From NCBI GenBank assembly GCA_964492365.1, contig CAZBKA010000120.1, positions 1-8,284 on the forward strand: DNA of 8,284 nucleotides, written 5' to 3'. This document shows positions 1 through 5,922 of this stretch, piece after piece; position 1 is the stretch's first letter; each line of letters starts with the position of its first letter. Both the position numbers and the translations under genes were made by a program. The stretch is from JAGLTN01 sp035403325. GTDB taxonomy: Bacteria; Planctomycetota; Phycisphaerae; Sedimentisphaerales; Anaerobacaceae. Under the pieces are notes generated by a model that worked only from the letters and a program-made list of their open reading frames with translations, did not search any database and was not told the DNA's origin.

Positions 1-60
1 ATTCAATCCCCCATACCAACACGCCCAATAAGTGTGCATCTTAAACTCACAATAAAATAA

Positions 61-1254
61 TTATAACACTCTTATTTTCAATATCTCACCAGAAACGACT
101 TGTAAATCAGGATGAATTCTTATTAGCAAAGGTCGTCCCCATTGAGGCATTTTGGGATCTGGCCATAATCTTTCTGGTGTTTGTTCGAGAACGGGAGAAA
201 CATATGTTATTTGAGATTTTGCAGTTTGCAAGGGATCACTCTGTTTAATAATTTCCACATACATCCCTTCTTTAACGTCAACCGGTTGGTTTTGATTGAT
301 GTATGCAACAATTTCACTCGGCGAACGTTCTGTAACTGCAAATATTGGTTCCCCTTCGGTAACTACCTCACCTGATCTACGTAAAACGTTTTCACCGGGT
401 CTATACAAACTTACCTCATTTTTATTACCGGTAATTGGGATAATAATGCCATTGATAGGAGAAACCAATTCATGTGGTGCAAGCCTGGCAAACAATTCAT
501 TCAGCAACCCTTCCTGAACCTTAATGGCTTTATATACAACATCTGTTGCATTATCAATAGGGGGGTAATAAGGCTTTTGCTGGCTATAATCTACATATCT
601 TTGCGTGCAATCCTGCAAATCTAATTGGCATTGTTCAAGCAGAAGCTCATTAGTTTTAATTTTTTCTAATAAAGATTCATATTGAATTTTTGCCCGTTCC
701 ATTTCATAACGAGAAACGATATCCTGCTCTAAAAGTTCCTCAGTGGTCTTAAATTCAACACTTAAATCTCCAAGCAATATCCTGTCAGAGGCGATCGTAG
801 CTTTTGTTTCGAGTATCTTAAGCCTTGCATTTTCAACATCGATAGCCAATCGTGTTTTATTTGTGTCGTAGTCGATTTTACGATCCACATTTTCTGCCTG
901 GTAGGTATCCTGGATGGTTATTAACTCTGCCATCAAACGTTCGATTTCAGCTTGAATCGTTTCCAATTGGGCTTCTAACGGTTCATTTTCAAGAACAGTG
1001 TTTACAATAGCTAATGTTTGCCCTTTGTTAACCTCCTGGAATAATTCGATAGGTACGTTTACTAAACGACCAGAGCAGGTCGAAGCAACCTGATGTACCT
1101 GAGCTCGTGCTATTCCAACCAGTTCACATTTTTTTGATGAATTCCTCGAGAAAAGTGTCACTAAACATATCAAAGCCACAACCCATATCAGGATGGGTAT
1201 AACATGCATCCTGATGCTTCCTCGACGAATCTTTTTGTAGTTTATCTTTTTCAT
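61..1254 (-). CDS. HlyD-family membrane fusion (periplasmic adaptor) protein
   Basis: This is a 397-residue single-pass inner-membrane protein with the architecture of HlyD/EmrA-type adaptors, which link an inner-membrane transporter to an outer-membrane channel. Seen in the sequence: a basic cytoplasmic N-terminus (residues 1-16, rich in Lys and Arg), one membrane segment (about 17-36), a first lipoyl-like half (about 50-90, with SGRLVNVPI and VNKGQTLA), a long charged helical hairpin likely to be coiled coil (about 90-258), a second lipoyl-like half (about 260-310, with VSPINGIIIPI and EGEPIFAVTE) and a beta-barrel-like C-terminus with DVKEGMYVEI. No ABC transporter, RND or TolC-type gene is visible; a partner could lie beyond the left edge, which is downstream. 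ATG at 1254 has only a weak ribosome binding site (TTGGG). A second ATG at 1209 has a better one (GAGGAAG at 1223-1217) and would give 382 residues, still keeping the membrane segment. The family call is firm; the substrate is unknown. Confidence 0.85.
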   Translation of the reverse strand: MKKINYKKIRRGSIRMHVIPILIWVVALICLVTLFSRNSSKKCELVGIARAQVHQVASTCSGRLVNVPIELFQEVNKGQTLAIVNTVLENEPLEAQLETIQAEIERLMAELITIQDTYQAENVDRKIDYDTNKTRLAIDVENARLKILETKATIASDRILLGDLSVEFKTTEELLEQDIVSRYEMERAKIQYESLLEKIKTNELLLEQCQLDLQDCTQRYVDYSQQKPYYPPIDNATDVVYKAIKVQEGLLNELFARLAPHELVSPINGIIIPITGNKNEVSLYRPGENVLRRSGEVVTEGEPIFAVTERSPSEIVAYINQNQPVDVKEGMYVEIIKQSDPLQTAKSQITYVSPVLEQTPERLWPDPKMPQWGRPLLIRIHPDLQVVSGEILKIRVL

Positions 1255-1262
1255 GAATTACA

Positions 1263-1325
1263 CCCAACTATAACCTACTATAACTTACCATATTTACCAT
1301 AAAAAACAAAACCTAATTTACCATA
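1263..1325 (-). repeat. Degenerate 10-bp tandem repeat directly upstream of hlyD-like gene
   Basis: Read on the minus strand, four consecutive units lie at 1301-1263: TATGGTAAA, TATGGTAAGT, TATAGTAGGT and TATAGTTGGG. A further TATGGTAAA lies 24 bases upstream at 1325-1317. The period is about one helical turn, and the last unit ends 8 bases before the ATG at 1254. Units three and four each contain TATAGT, which resembles a -10 box. The array could be an operator for a protein binding one DNA face, overlapping promoter elements, or simple sequence drift. The repeat itself is seen directly; a function is inference. Confidence 0.6.
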
Positions 1326-1330
1326 AATAC

Positions 1331-1370
1331 TAAAAAACTTTACCTCCGGACCGTTGAGATGTCCGGTAAA
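1331..1370 (-). terminator. Hairpin plus T-run: terminator or attenuator before hlyD-like gene
   Basis: On the minus strand, TTTACCGGAC (1370-1361) can pair with GTCC-(GGA)-GGTAAA (1351-1339) around a 9-base loop. This gives ten base pairs with a three-base bulge, followed by G and six T (1337-1332). That is the layout of an intrinsic terminator. It lies 324 bases past the upstream hydrolase stop and 77 bases before the hlyD-like ATG, so it could end read-through from the hydrolase or act as an attenuator in a leader. The 3' arm includes GGAGG (1347-1343), but no good start codon follows at normal spacing. Confidence 0.45.
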
Positions 1371-1610
1371 ATGCTTATCTGGTATAAAACACCCCATTTC
1401 TCACGACACCCACGCCTATTAGCCTATATTAACAGAATCGGCTTTTTATTGGTACAGGGTTAGATATGGTTTTGATGTAGGGTGATATCTTAGAGTATGT
1501 GATTTTTGGTTGTTGAACAGTTATAATTTTGTTTTTTTTTCGCAAGGAAGAAAAATGCCATTAATTTAACAAAGCTTACACATATTGCCGGCTTGCACAA
1601 TAAGTTTGTT

Positions 1611-1622
1611 ATAACCGGTTAT
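1611..1622. promoter_or_regulatory. Perfect 12-bp palindrome, possible operator
   Basis: ATAACCGGTTAT is an exact inverted repeat with no spacer, a form often seen in binding sites of dimeric regulators. It lies 14 bases upstream of a plus-strand TATAAT (1637-1642), so it would cover the -35 region of a plus-strand promoter. No plus-strand gene follows, however. On the minus strand it lies between the hydrolase stop and the hlyD-like gene. The palindrome is certain; a regulatory role is a guess. Confidence 0.3.
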
Positions 1623-1693
1623 TTTTAGTTTTGTCTTATAATATAGAATAAATACATCAGATGCCTACGCTCAAAACTATCTATATTAAGGTA

Positions 1694-2530
1694 TCAGAGC
1701 TTACTTGTGCACTGTTTAGTACAGCAATCCTTCTCACCGGCTTTGGTTATAACGTAATCGAAGAGGTTTTCGGTTACTTCTGACGCAGTTGAGTGATCTC
1801 TGTCTGGTGAGTAGGTTAATTTTACATTTTTTCCCATTTTTTCGAGTACATCAGCAAGCCTTAAAACACTTTGAGGCGGTACCAGTTCGTCTTTGCCGCT
1901 TGCAGCGATACCGACGGGCATTGTGAAGCTTTCAGGCCAGTATTCCGCAGAGCGTTTTTTATATTCCAGAGGAATCTGTTTTTTTGTTCCGCCGAAGGAT
2001 TCTGATATTGCATCCTGGAAATTTGAATATTCAAGATGATTAGCTGTTCCGTTAACTGAGACAACACCGGCAATCAGTTCCGGATGTATAGCTGTAAATG
2101 TAAGTGCGCTTGAACCACCCATTGATCCGCCACAGATGAAAACCTTACCGATCTTATACTGTTTTTTTTGTTCTTCTATAATTTGCAGTACATCAGCTTC
2201 GGCTTTTGGTCCCATCCATGAGGTTGTTGCTCTGTAATCAGGGCAAACCATGATCATGTTATATTTTATGGCAGTGTTTCTGATTGCCAGACCTGAATGT
2301 TGTGTGTCATTCGCAAATTGCCAGCGATCTGAACCATGTCCATGCAATGCGATAATAAGGTCGTGCTGTTTTGACTCGTCAAAGCACTTCGGTAATAAAC
2401 GAACATATTTTTGAATAGAGCTGTCACATTCTGCATTGAAAGATATATCATTAACATCAAAACGCTCTTCTGCAAGAGCTAAATTTGAAACTGCTAAGCT
2501 TATTAAACAGACTAGAAATGTTTTTTTCAT
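1694..2530 (-). CDS. Secreted alpha/beta-hydrolase, esterase-like
   Basis: This 278-residue protein has a Sec signal peptide (residues 1-20, MKKTFLVCLI core, likely cleavage after LALA before EER), so the mature enzyme is exported. The alpha/beta-hydrolase fold is shown by the oxyanion-hole motif HGHG (63-66), the nucleophile elbow GGSMGGS with Ser136, the acid Asp214 in SGKDELVPP and the base His246 in DRDHS; the triad is complete and in the usual order. The closest general type is the esterase/prolyl-oligopeptidase-like group that includes acetyl-xylan and feruloyl esterases, but the substrate cannot be read from sequence. The C-terminus has a small Cys cluster (CCTKQC, 269-274), unusual for the fold. 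The start is well supported: AAAGGAA lies about seven bases before ATG. It appears to be transcribed alone, as a strong terminator lies upstream at 2739-2772. Confidence 0.85.
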   Translation of the reverse strand: MKKTFLVCLISLAVSNLALAEERFDVNDISFNAECDSSIQKYVRLLPKCFDESKQHDLIIALHGHGSDRWQFANDTQHSGLAIRNTAIKYNMIMVCPDYRATTSWMGPKAEADVLQIIEEQKKQYKIGKVFICGGSMGGSSALTFTAIHPELIAGVVSVNGTANHLEYSNFQDAISESFGGTKKQIPLEYKKRSAEYWPESFTMPVGIAASGKDELVPPQSVLRLADVLEKMGKNVKLTYSPDRDHSTASEVTENLFDYVITKAGEKDCCTKQCTSKL

Positions 2531-2583
2531 CTTGATTTCCTTTTTTTAATTAAATGTACGTAATAATAAACTATCTGTTTTTT

Positions 2584-2589
2584 ATTATA
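2584..2589 (-). promoter_or_regulatory. Possible -10 box of hydrolase promoter
   Basis: A perfect TATAAT is read on the minus strand, 54 bases before the hydrolase ATG, in the gap between that gene and the upstream terminator. No good -35 hexamer is found at 16 to 18 bases; an A8 run (2598-2605) lies in the spacer region instead. The location fits a promoter for an isolated gene. AT-rich sequence makes chance matches common. Confidence 0.4.
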
Positions 2590-2738
2590 TAACATTATTT
2601 TTTTTAAGCCATATTTTTGTTTGAAAAATCAGGCCTTGTACGATTGAAATGAAAAAAGGTTTTTAGTTAAGGATAAATAGAAGTGGAGTTTATTTCTTTA
2701 CAGGACAGGGAACTGTTATTTGTATGCAGACTAAATAA

Positions 2739-2772
2739 AAAAACCCTTGCAGATAATACCGCAAGGGTTTTT
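2739..2772 (-). terminator. Strong intrinsic terminator after tRNA-Glu
   Basis: AAACCCTTGC (2741-2750) and GCAAGGGTTT (2761-2770) are exact inverted repeats, extended to 12 bp by A-T pairs, around a 10-base loop. On the minus strand the stem runs into seven T and a further T-rich stretch (down to 2733), typical of a Rho-independent terminator ending the ferredoxin/tRNA-Glu transcript just after the tRNA 3' end. On the plus strand it also ends in five T, so it may work in both directions. Confidence 0.88.
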
Positions 2773-2775
2773 GTA

Positions 2776-2850
2776 TAGCCCCAAGGGGATTCGGACCCCT
2801 GTTGCCGGGTTGAAAACCCGGTGTCCTAGGCCGGCCTAGACGATAGGGCC
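2776..2850 (-). tRNA. tRNA-Glu (anticodon UUC)
   Basis: The full cloverleaf can be drawn on the minus strand. The acceptor stem is GGCCCTA with TGGGGCT (including G1-U72 and U6-G67 wobbles), and the D arm is GTCT/GGAC with an 11-base loop. The anticodon stem CCGGG/CCCGG closes the loop TTTTCAA, giving anticodon UUC (2814-2812), which reads GAA and GAG. The variable loop is five bases. The T arm is AGGGG/CCCCT with loop TCCGAAT. The discriminator is A, and CCA is not encoded, so it must be added after transcription. The sequence resembles bacterial tRNA-Glu throughout. Two oddities are C at position 55 of the T loop, where U is near-universal, and a self-complementary D loop. The gene starts 9 bases after the ferredoxin stop, so it is probably processed from a shared transcript. 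Confidence 0.95.
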
Positions 2851-2859
2851 AATTTAAAA

Positions 2860-3033
2860 CTATTCTAAGCTGATTGCTTCAACAGGGCAAGTATCAACAC
2901 ATACGCCGCAATCAACGCAAAGATCACCGTTAACCACAGCTGTACCACCGCTAATGCTGATAGCCTCGCTTGGGCATTCAGAAACACATGATTCACAACC
3001 AGTACATTTTTCACTGTCTACTACTGCAGGCAT
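2860..3033 (-). CDS. Small 2[4Fe-4S] ferredoxin
   Basis: This is a 57-residue clostridial-type ferredoxin, a soluble low-potential electron carrier. Two cluster motifs are complete: CTGCESCVSECP near the N-terminus and CVDCGVCVDTCP near the C-terminus, each CxxCxxCxxxCP. The Cys of each motif's CP is expected to ligate the other cluster, as known for the family. The two halves are near-repeats, also typical (SEAISI and VEAISL follow them). I chose ATG at 3033: AGGA (3043-3040) lies six bases upstream. An in-frame ATG at 3048 would place this ribosome binding site inside the gene and add five residues (MKGLK) not expected of the family. The redox partner is unknown; such proteins serve anaerobic pathways, for example pyruvate:ferredoxin oxidoreductase or hydrogenase. 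tRNA-Glu follows closely. Confidence 0.93.
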   Translation of the reverse strand: MPAVVDSEKCTGCESCVSECPSEAISISGGTAVVNGDLCVDCGVCVDTCPVEAISLE

Positions 3034-3039
3034 TTTTAA

Positions 3040-3043
3040 TCCT
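3040..3043 (-). promoter_or_regulatory. Ribosome binding site deciding the ferredoxin start
   Basis: AGGA, within GAAAGGA, is read on the minus strand and lies six bases before ATG at 3033. It sits between two in-frame ATG codons (3048 and 3033) and so favours the inner one. Confidence 0.75.
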
Positions 3044-3075
3044 TTCATATATTAACAAAATATGTAGAAGTGGGA

Positions 3076-3103
3076 ATATTACACAAAAGTGAGATAATTA
3101 CAA
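3076..3103 (-). promoter_or_regulatory. Candidate promoter for ferredoxin and tRNA-Glu
   Basis: On the minus strand, TTGTAA (3103-3098) and TAATAT (3081-3076) are separated by 16 bases, each matching four of six consensus positions. Transcription would begin about 35 bases before the ferredoxin ATG. The site lies in the 177-base gap after the large upstream gene. This is a weak match in AT-rich sequence. Confidence 0.35.
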
Positions 3104-3210
3104 CATATTTTTTTAAAAAATTGCAAAGAAACCGGAAAATAATAACAAAAAAGGCATAGTAATTTGTTTAAAATATTTTGGTGCAAAGTTTTAAAGTCCT
3201 GCATAGAGAG

Positions 3211-5715
3211 CTATTTTGCACCGTTTTCGACCGGTTCTTCAGTTTTTTGGGGGACTTCGGGTGTTTCTGGTGTTACCGGCATGGTTGTTTCGCTTGTGTT
3301 GCCTGTATTTTGCTGAATCACAGGTATTTCCGGTTGTGATGCTCCTAATGCGATTGCCATTTCTCTTACCAGCGGACTCGGATCATGCCTTGCAGACCAG
3401 TCGAGTACCTGGCTAAATTTTTCACCGGAGGCATTTTTAAGGATCATAAGAGCCATTATTCTTGTCGGCCAGTGTGTTTCGTTGAGGTTCTTTGAAACAG
3501 CATCCATCAACTGGTAGTCGAGTTTTAAGTTGCCCATAGCTGCTAAAGTATTGGTTCTTACTACCCAATCATCACTGTTAAGATTGCTTATAATTGCAGA
3601 TTTCAGCATTTCAGGCATCCATTCGCCGTACAAGTATTTGTACATTGGCAGATGATTAGCCATGGCCTGCTGTTCCATTAGCAGACCGATAAAAAGTTTG
3701 CAGATGTTAATTTTCTGACCTTGTTTACCCGTTGCCAGTGAGTTAAACCTGTTTTGCAGGAATTTAGGGCTTAATTCTACAGCTGTTCTTTTCACGGTGC
3801 TTACTGCTGGTTTAATATTCAATCCATTTGCTACCAATCCATTTGCGTCTTTGACTGGATCAATATAAGCAGTGAATGTTACATCTAAAGATGCTTGTGG
3901 GTGTGTCATCAAAGTCTTTTTAAGTTCACCACTGAAGAGGTTTGCATTAATTACAACGCTCTTTCCTGGTTGAACGATTTCAGAAGGTGTTGTCTTCATA
4001 ATTATCAACTCAGGTATAAATTTTTCAAAATCGCCAGTTATTTTTGCATCTACTCTAATATTTCCTTTTACCATGCAGTTGTCATTGATTTTGAAAGGCT
4101 CCATGGATTTATTAGTGATAATAACCTGACCGACAAAATCCTGATCATATGCAAATTTACTTCCTTTTAACGAGAGCTGAAGAGAAATTTTTTGATCAGG
4201 TGTTGAAAATAGGGGGATTACATTATTTTCGAAACTCCCTTGTACTGCCGCCAGAAAAGCTTCAGTGTTAATCGGAGAGATATATTCACTGCCGTTTGCA
4301 ATTAGGATTTCTTTAGCCAGAGATGCTTCTAATGTGTTTGGATTCTTTTCTATGGATTCTTTAAGTAAAGCGATAGCTTCTTGTTTTTTATCTTGCGTCA
4401 AAAATATTTTAGCTTGTGCTATTTCTGCTATCTGATTTTTTTCACCGCCTTTTATGATCGACTCAGCTAGTTCAACCTGGTCGTTTTCTGTGAGCAGGTA
4501 TGCCAGTATCGAAGAAGCTGCCACTGAGTTTACATCTTGTGAATATGCTTTATTGGCATAATCAAGGGCCTGGTCAATGTCTTTGAGAGCAAAGGTATAA
4601 AACCATGCCATTTGCTCAGCTGGTACATTGACAGAAGGGTCTCGCCAATTAGCAAGTAATCTTGTTTCTGCATCCTTGAGAATATTTTCAGAGTCACCTT
4701 GTTGTAGTTTTGCTGATATTTTCGAGGCAACAACTTCTACGAGCATATCGAACTGGTTTTTTTCGCGCAGCTTTCTGGCTATACCCATACATTTGTGCTG
4801 ATCGTTTTTACTGTTGAAAGCGCTCATTATCCACGGCAGATATATAGATTCTGGCAAAGGATCGTTTTTATAAAGGTATTCGAATAGATCTGAGCAATAC
4901 TGATATGCCCCCGTAGCGATAGAATAAAGCTGAAGCTGTTCGGCATATTGAGCAAATATAATGGCATTTTTCAGGCTGTAAGGGTCCTGCGATATTGCCA
5001 TTCTCATATTTTCAAGATGAACGGATGGGAGGATGACACCTGGGGACAACGTATAGATTTCATTAAAGGCAACGCTGTTATATTTGTCGAGGTTATAAGC
5101 TTCTATGAAAAGTGACATCGCGCTATTAGCATCACTTTTCTCGATGTTTAGCATTGCCATTTGGGTATAAATTTTGGAATCAAAAGTTTTGTTTATTGTT
5201 ACTAAATTTTCTAAAAGCGTCTGGAGTAGTTGCTCACGCAATGGGCGTGTGTCTTGCTGGCTTAGGAGGTAGCTGACAGCTTGTCTTGTTATTTCAAGAT
5301 CGCATGACTCCGCTAAATAATTTTTCAACAGGGCGTAAACTAAGTTAGAGTTGTCAACATCAATTTGTTGTGCTGCTGTTGTGATCATCTTTGGCGTAAT
5401 ACTTTGAGTCCATTCATCCAATTGAGAATTTGATTTTAATAATACCATCGCCTGCTGCAATTTTTTGCTGTCTGTATCAGGTGCATTGGCCAAATCATAA
5501 GCTAAGTCGTAAAATGCTTTTCCCACTGATGGTGAAAACAGCTGTTCTCCATTTATTTGTTTACCAAGAATGTATGCTACATCTTCAGCGGAGGCAGCGG
5601 GTTTGTTTCCCAAAACAGCGGTAACATCCGTAACTTCCCCAAAAGCGACGCTAAAAGGCATCAGAGCAATGGATGAAAACACTGCGAATGATAATACCAA
5701 AATATATTTACGCAT
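3211..5715 (-). CDS. Large exported TPR/HEAT solenoid protein, function unknown
   Basis: This 834-residue protein has a signal peptide (residues 1-26, likely cleavage near AFG before EVTD) and no later membrane segment, so it is probably periplasmic or secreted. Residues about 30-490 are helical and TPR-like; the clearest repeats are near 182-213 (YTQMAMLNIEKSDANSAMSL) and 430-460 (AQAKIFLTQDKKQEAIALLK). Residues about 510-645 look like a beta-sandwich (FVGQVIITNKSMEPFKI). Residues about 700-795 hold three HEAT-like helical pairs, the clearest containing DDWVVRTNTLAAMGNL and PSPLVREMAIALG. The tail (795-834) is rich in Pro, Glu and Thr and probably disordered. These folds suggest a protein-binding scaffold; no catalytic motif is seen. 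The start at 5715 is preferred because TTGGAG lies six bases upstream and the signal peptide then begins directly; ATG at 5748 would add 11 residues. I do not recognise the family by name. Confidence 0.85.
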   Translation of the reverse strand: MRKYILVLSFAVFSSIALMPFSVAFGEVTDVTAVLGNKPAASAEDVAYILGKQINGEQLFSPSVGKAFYDLAYDLANAPDTDSKKLQQAMVLLKSNSQLDEWTQSITPKMITTAAQQIDVDNSNLVYALLKNYLAESCDLEITRQAVSYLLSQQDTRPLREQLLQTLLENLVTINKTFDSKIYTQMAMLNIEKSDANSAMSLFIEAYNLDKYNSVAFNEIYTLSPGVILPSVHLENMRMAISQDPYSLKNAIIFAQYAEQLQLYSIATGAYQYCSDLFEYLYKNDPLPESIYLPWIMSAFNSKNDQHKCMGIARKLREKNQFDMLVEVVASKISAKLQQGDSENILKDAETRLLANWRDPSVNVPAEQMAWFYTFALKDIDQALDYANKAYSQDVNSVAASSILAYLLTENDQVELAESIIKGGEKNQIAEIAQAKIFLTQDKKQEAIALLKESIEKNPNTLEASLAKEILIANGSEYISPINTEAFLAAVQGSFENNVIPLFSTPDQKISLQLSLKGSKFAYDQDFVGQVIITNKSMEPFKINDNCMVKGNIRVDAKITGDFEKFIPELIIMKTTPSEIVQPGKSVVINANLFSGELKKTLMTHPQASLDVTFTAYIDPVKDANGLVANGLNIKPAVSTVKRTAVELSPKFLQNRFNSLATGKQGQKINICKLFIGLLMEQQAMANHLPMYKYLYGEWMPEMLKSAIISNLNSDDWVVRTNTLAAMGNLKLDYQLMDAVSKNLNETHWPTRIMALMILKNASGEKFSQVLDWSARHDPSPLVREMAIALGASQPEIPVIQQNTGNTSETTMPVTPETPEVPQKTEEPVENGAK

Positions 5716-5721
5716 TGAACG

Positions 5722-5727
5722 CTCCAA
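5722..5727 (-). promoter_or_regulatory. Ribosome binding site deciding the start of the solenoid protein
   Basis: TTGGAG is read on the minus strand, with six bases between it and ATG at 5715. It favours that start over the in-frame ATG at 5748, which has no purine-rich site at the right distance and would bury the signal peptide behind 11 residues. Confidence 0.65.
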
Positions 5728-5808
5728 GTTTAATTCCGAAAAAAACACTATTTATAAGTTATTTCGGGCAATTTGCTCGATTGCTTTAAGCATATAAGGT
5801 GTTATCAG

Positions 5809-5836
5809 AAAATATTTTGCGAAGTTAATGTTTCAA
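5809..5836 (-). promoter_or_regulatory. Candidate promoter for the solenoid protein
   Basis: On the minus strand, TTGAAA (5836-5831, five of six matches) and TATTTT (5814-5809, four of six) are 16 bases apart. The site lies in the 207-base gap between the murJ stop and the chosen start, leaving a leader of roughly 90 bases. No strong terminator is seen after murJ, so read-through from rodA-murJ is also possible. Confidence 0.3.
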
Positions 5837-5922
5837 AAGAACCTGATGAAAAACATTTCGGTTATTGTAATTGGTGCTATGAGTAAATATTTATCCTAAC
5901 TACATTATTTAAAAGAAGTTAG

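Larger units (their letters stand above)
1255..1693. other. 439-base gene-free interval
   Basis: No convincing gene is seen on either strand. The interval holds the 10-bp tandem repeat, the hairpin with T-run, a 9-base A/T homopolymer (1532-1540), a perfect 12-bp palindrome (1611-1622) and a consensus TATAAT on the plus strand (1637-1642). The longest start-to-stop readings I checked by eye are about 23 codons or shorter and lack a coding look. This length is unusual next to the tight spacing in the rest of the window and suggests regulatory content or a decayed gene. Confidence 0.6.

Noticed and set aside
1..60. Possible start of a further minus-strand gene (ATG at about 40, open to the edge, beginning MHTYWACW)
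   Set aside because: Only about 13 codons are visible, there is no convincing ribosome binding site, and the residues do not suggest a family.
1555..1569. Plus-strand AAGGAAG followed by ATG
   Set aside because: The frame stops after four codons (MPLI), so it is not a gene; at most a chance match.
3180..3222. 8-bp inverted repeat (GGTGCAAA / TTTGCACC) around the end of the solenoid gene, as a terminator
   Set aside because: The loop is 27 bases, one arm overlaps the stop region, and the following sequence has only short T runs, so a working terminator is doubtful.
3895..4170. Plus-strand open frame of 91 codons inside the solenoid gene, and similar plus-strand frames at 6050-6337 and 296-517
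   Set aside because: They lie opposite well-supported minus-strand genes, show no family motif and no good ribosome binding site; they are shadows of the real genes.
5840..5866. Imperfect hairpin after murJ (AACC...GGTT with ATG/CAT inside) as a terminator
   Set aside because: The stem is weak and interrupted and no T-run follows on the minus strand.
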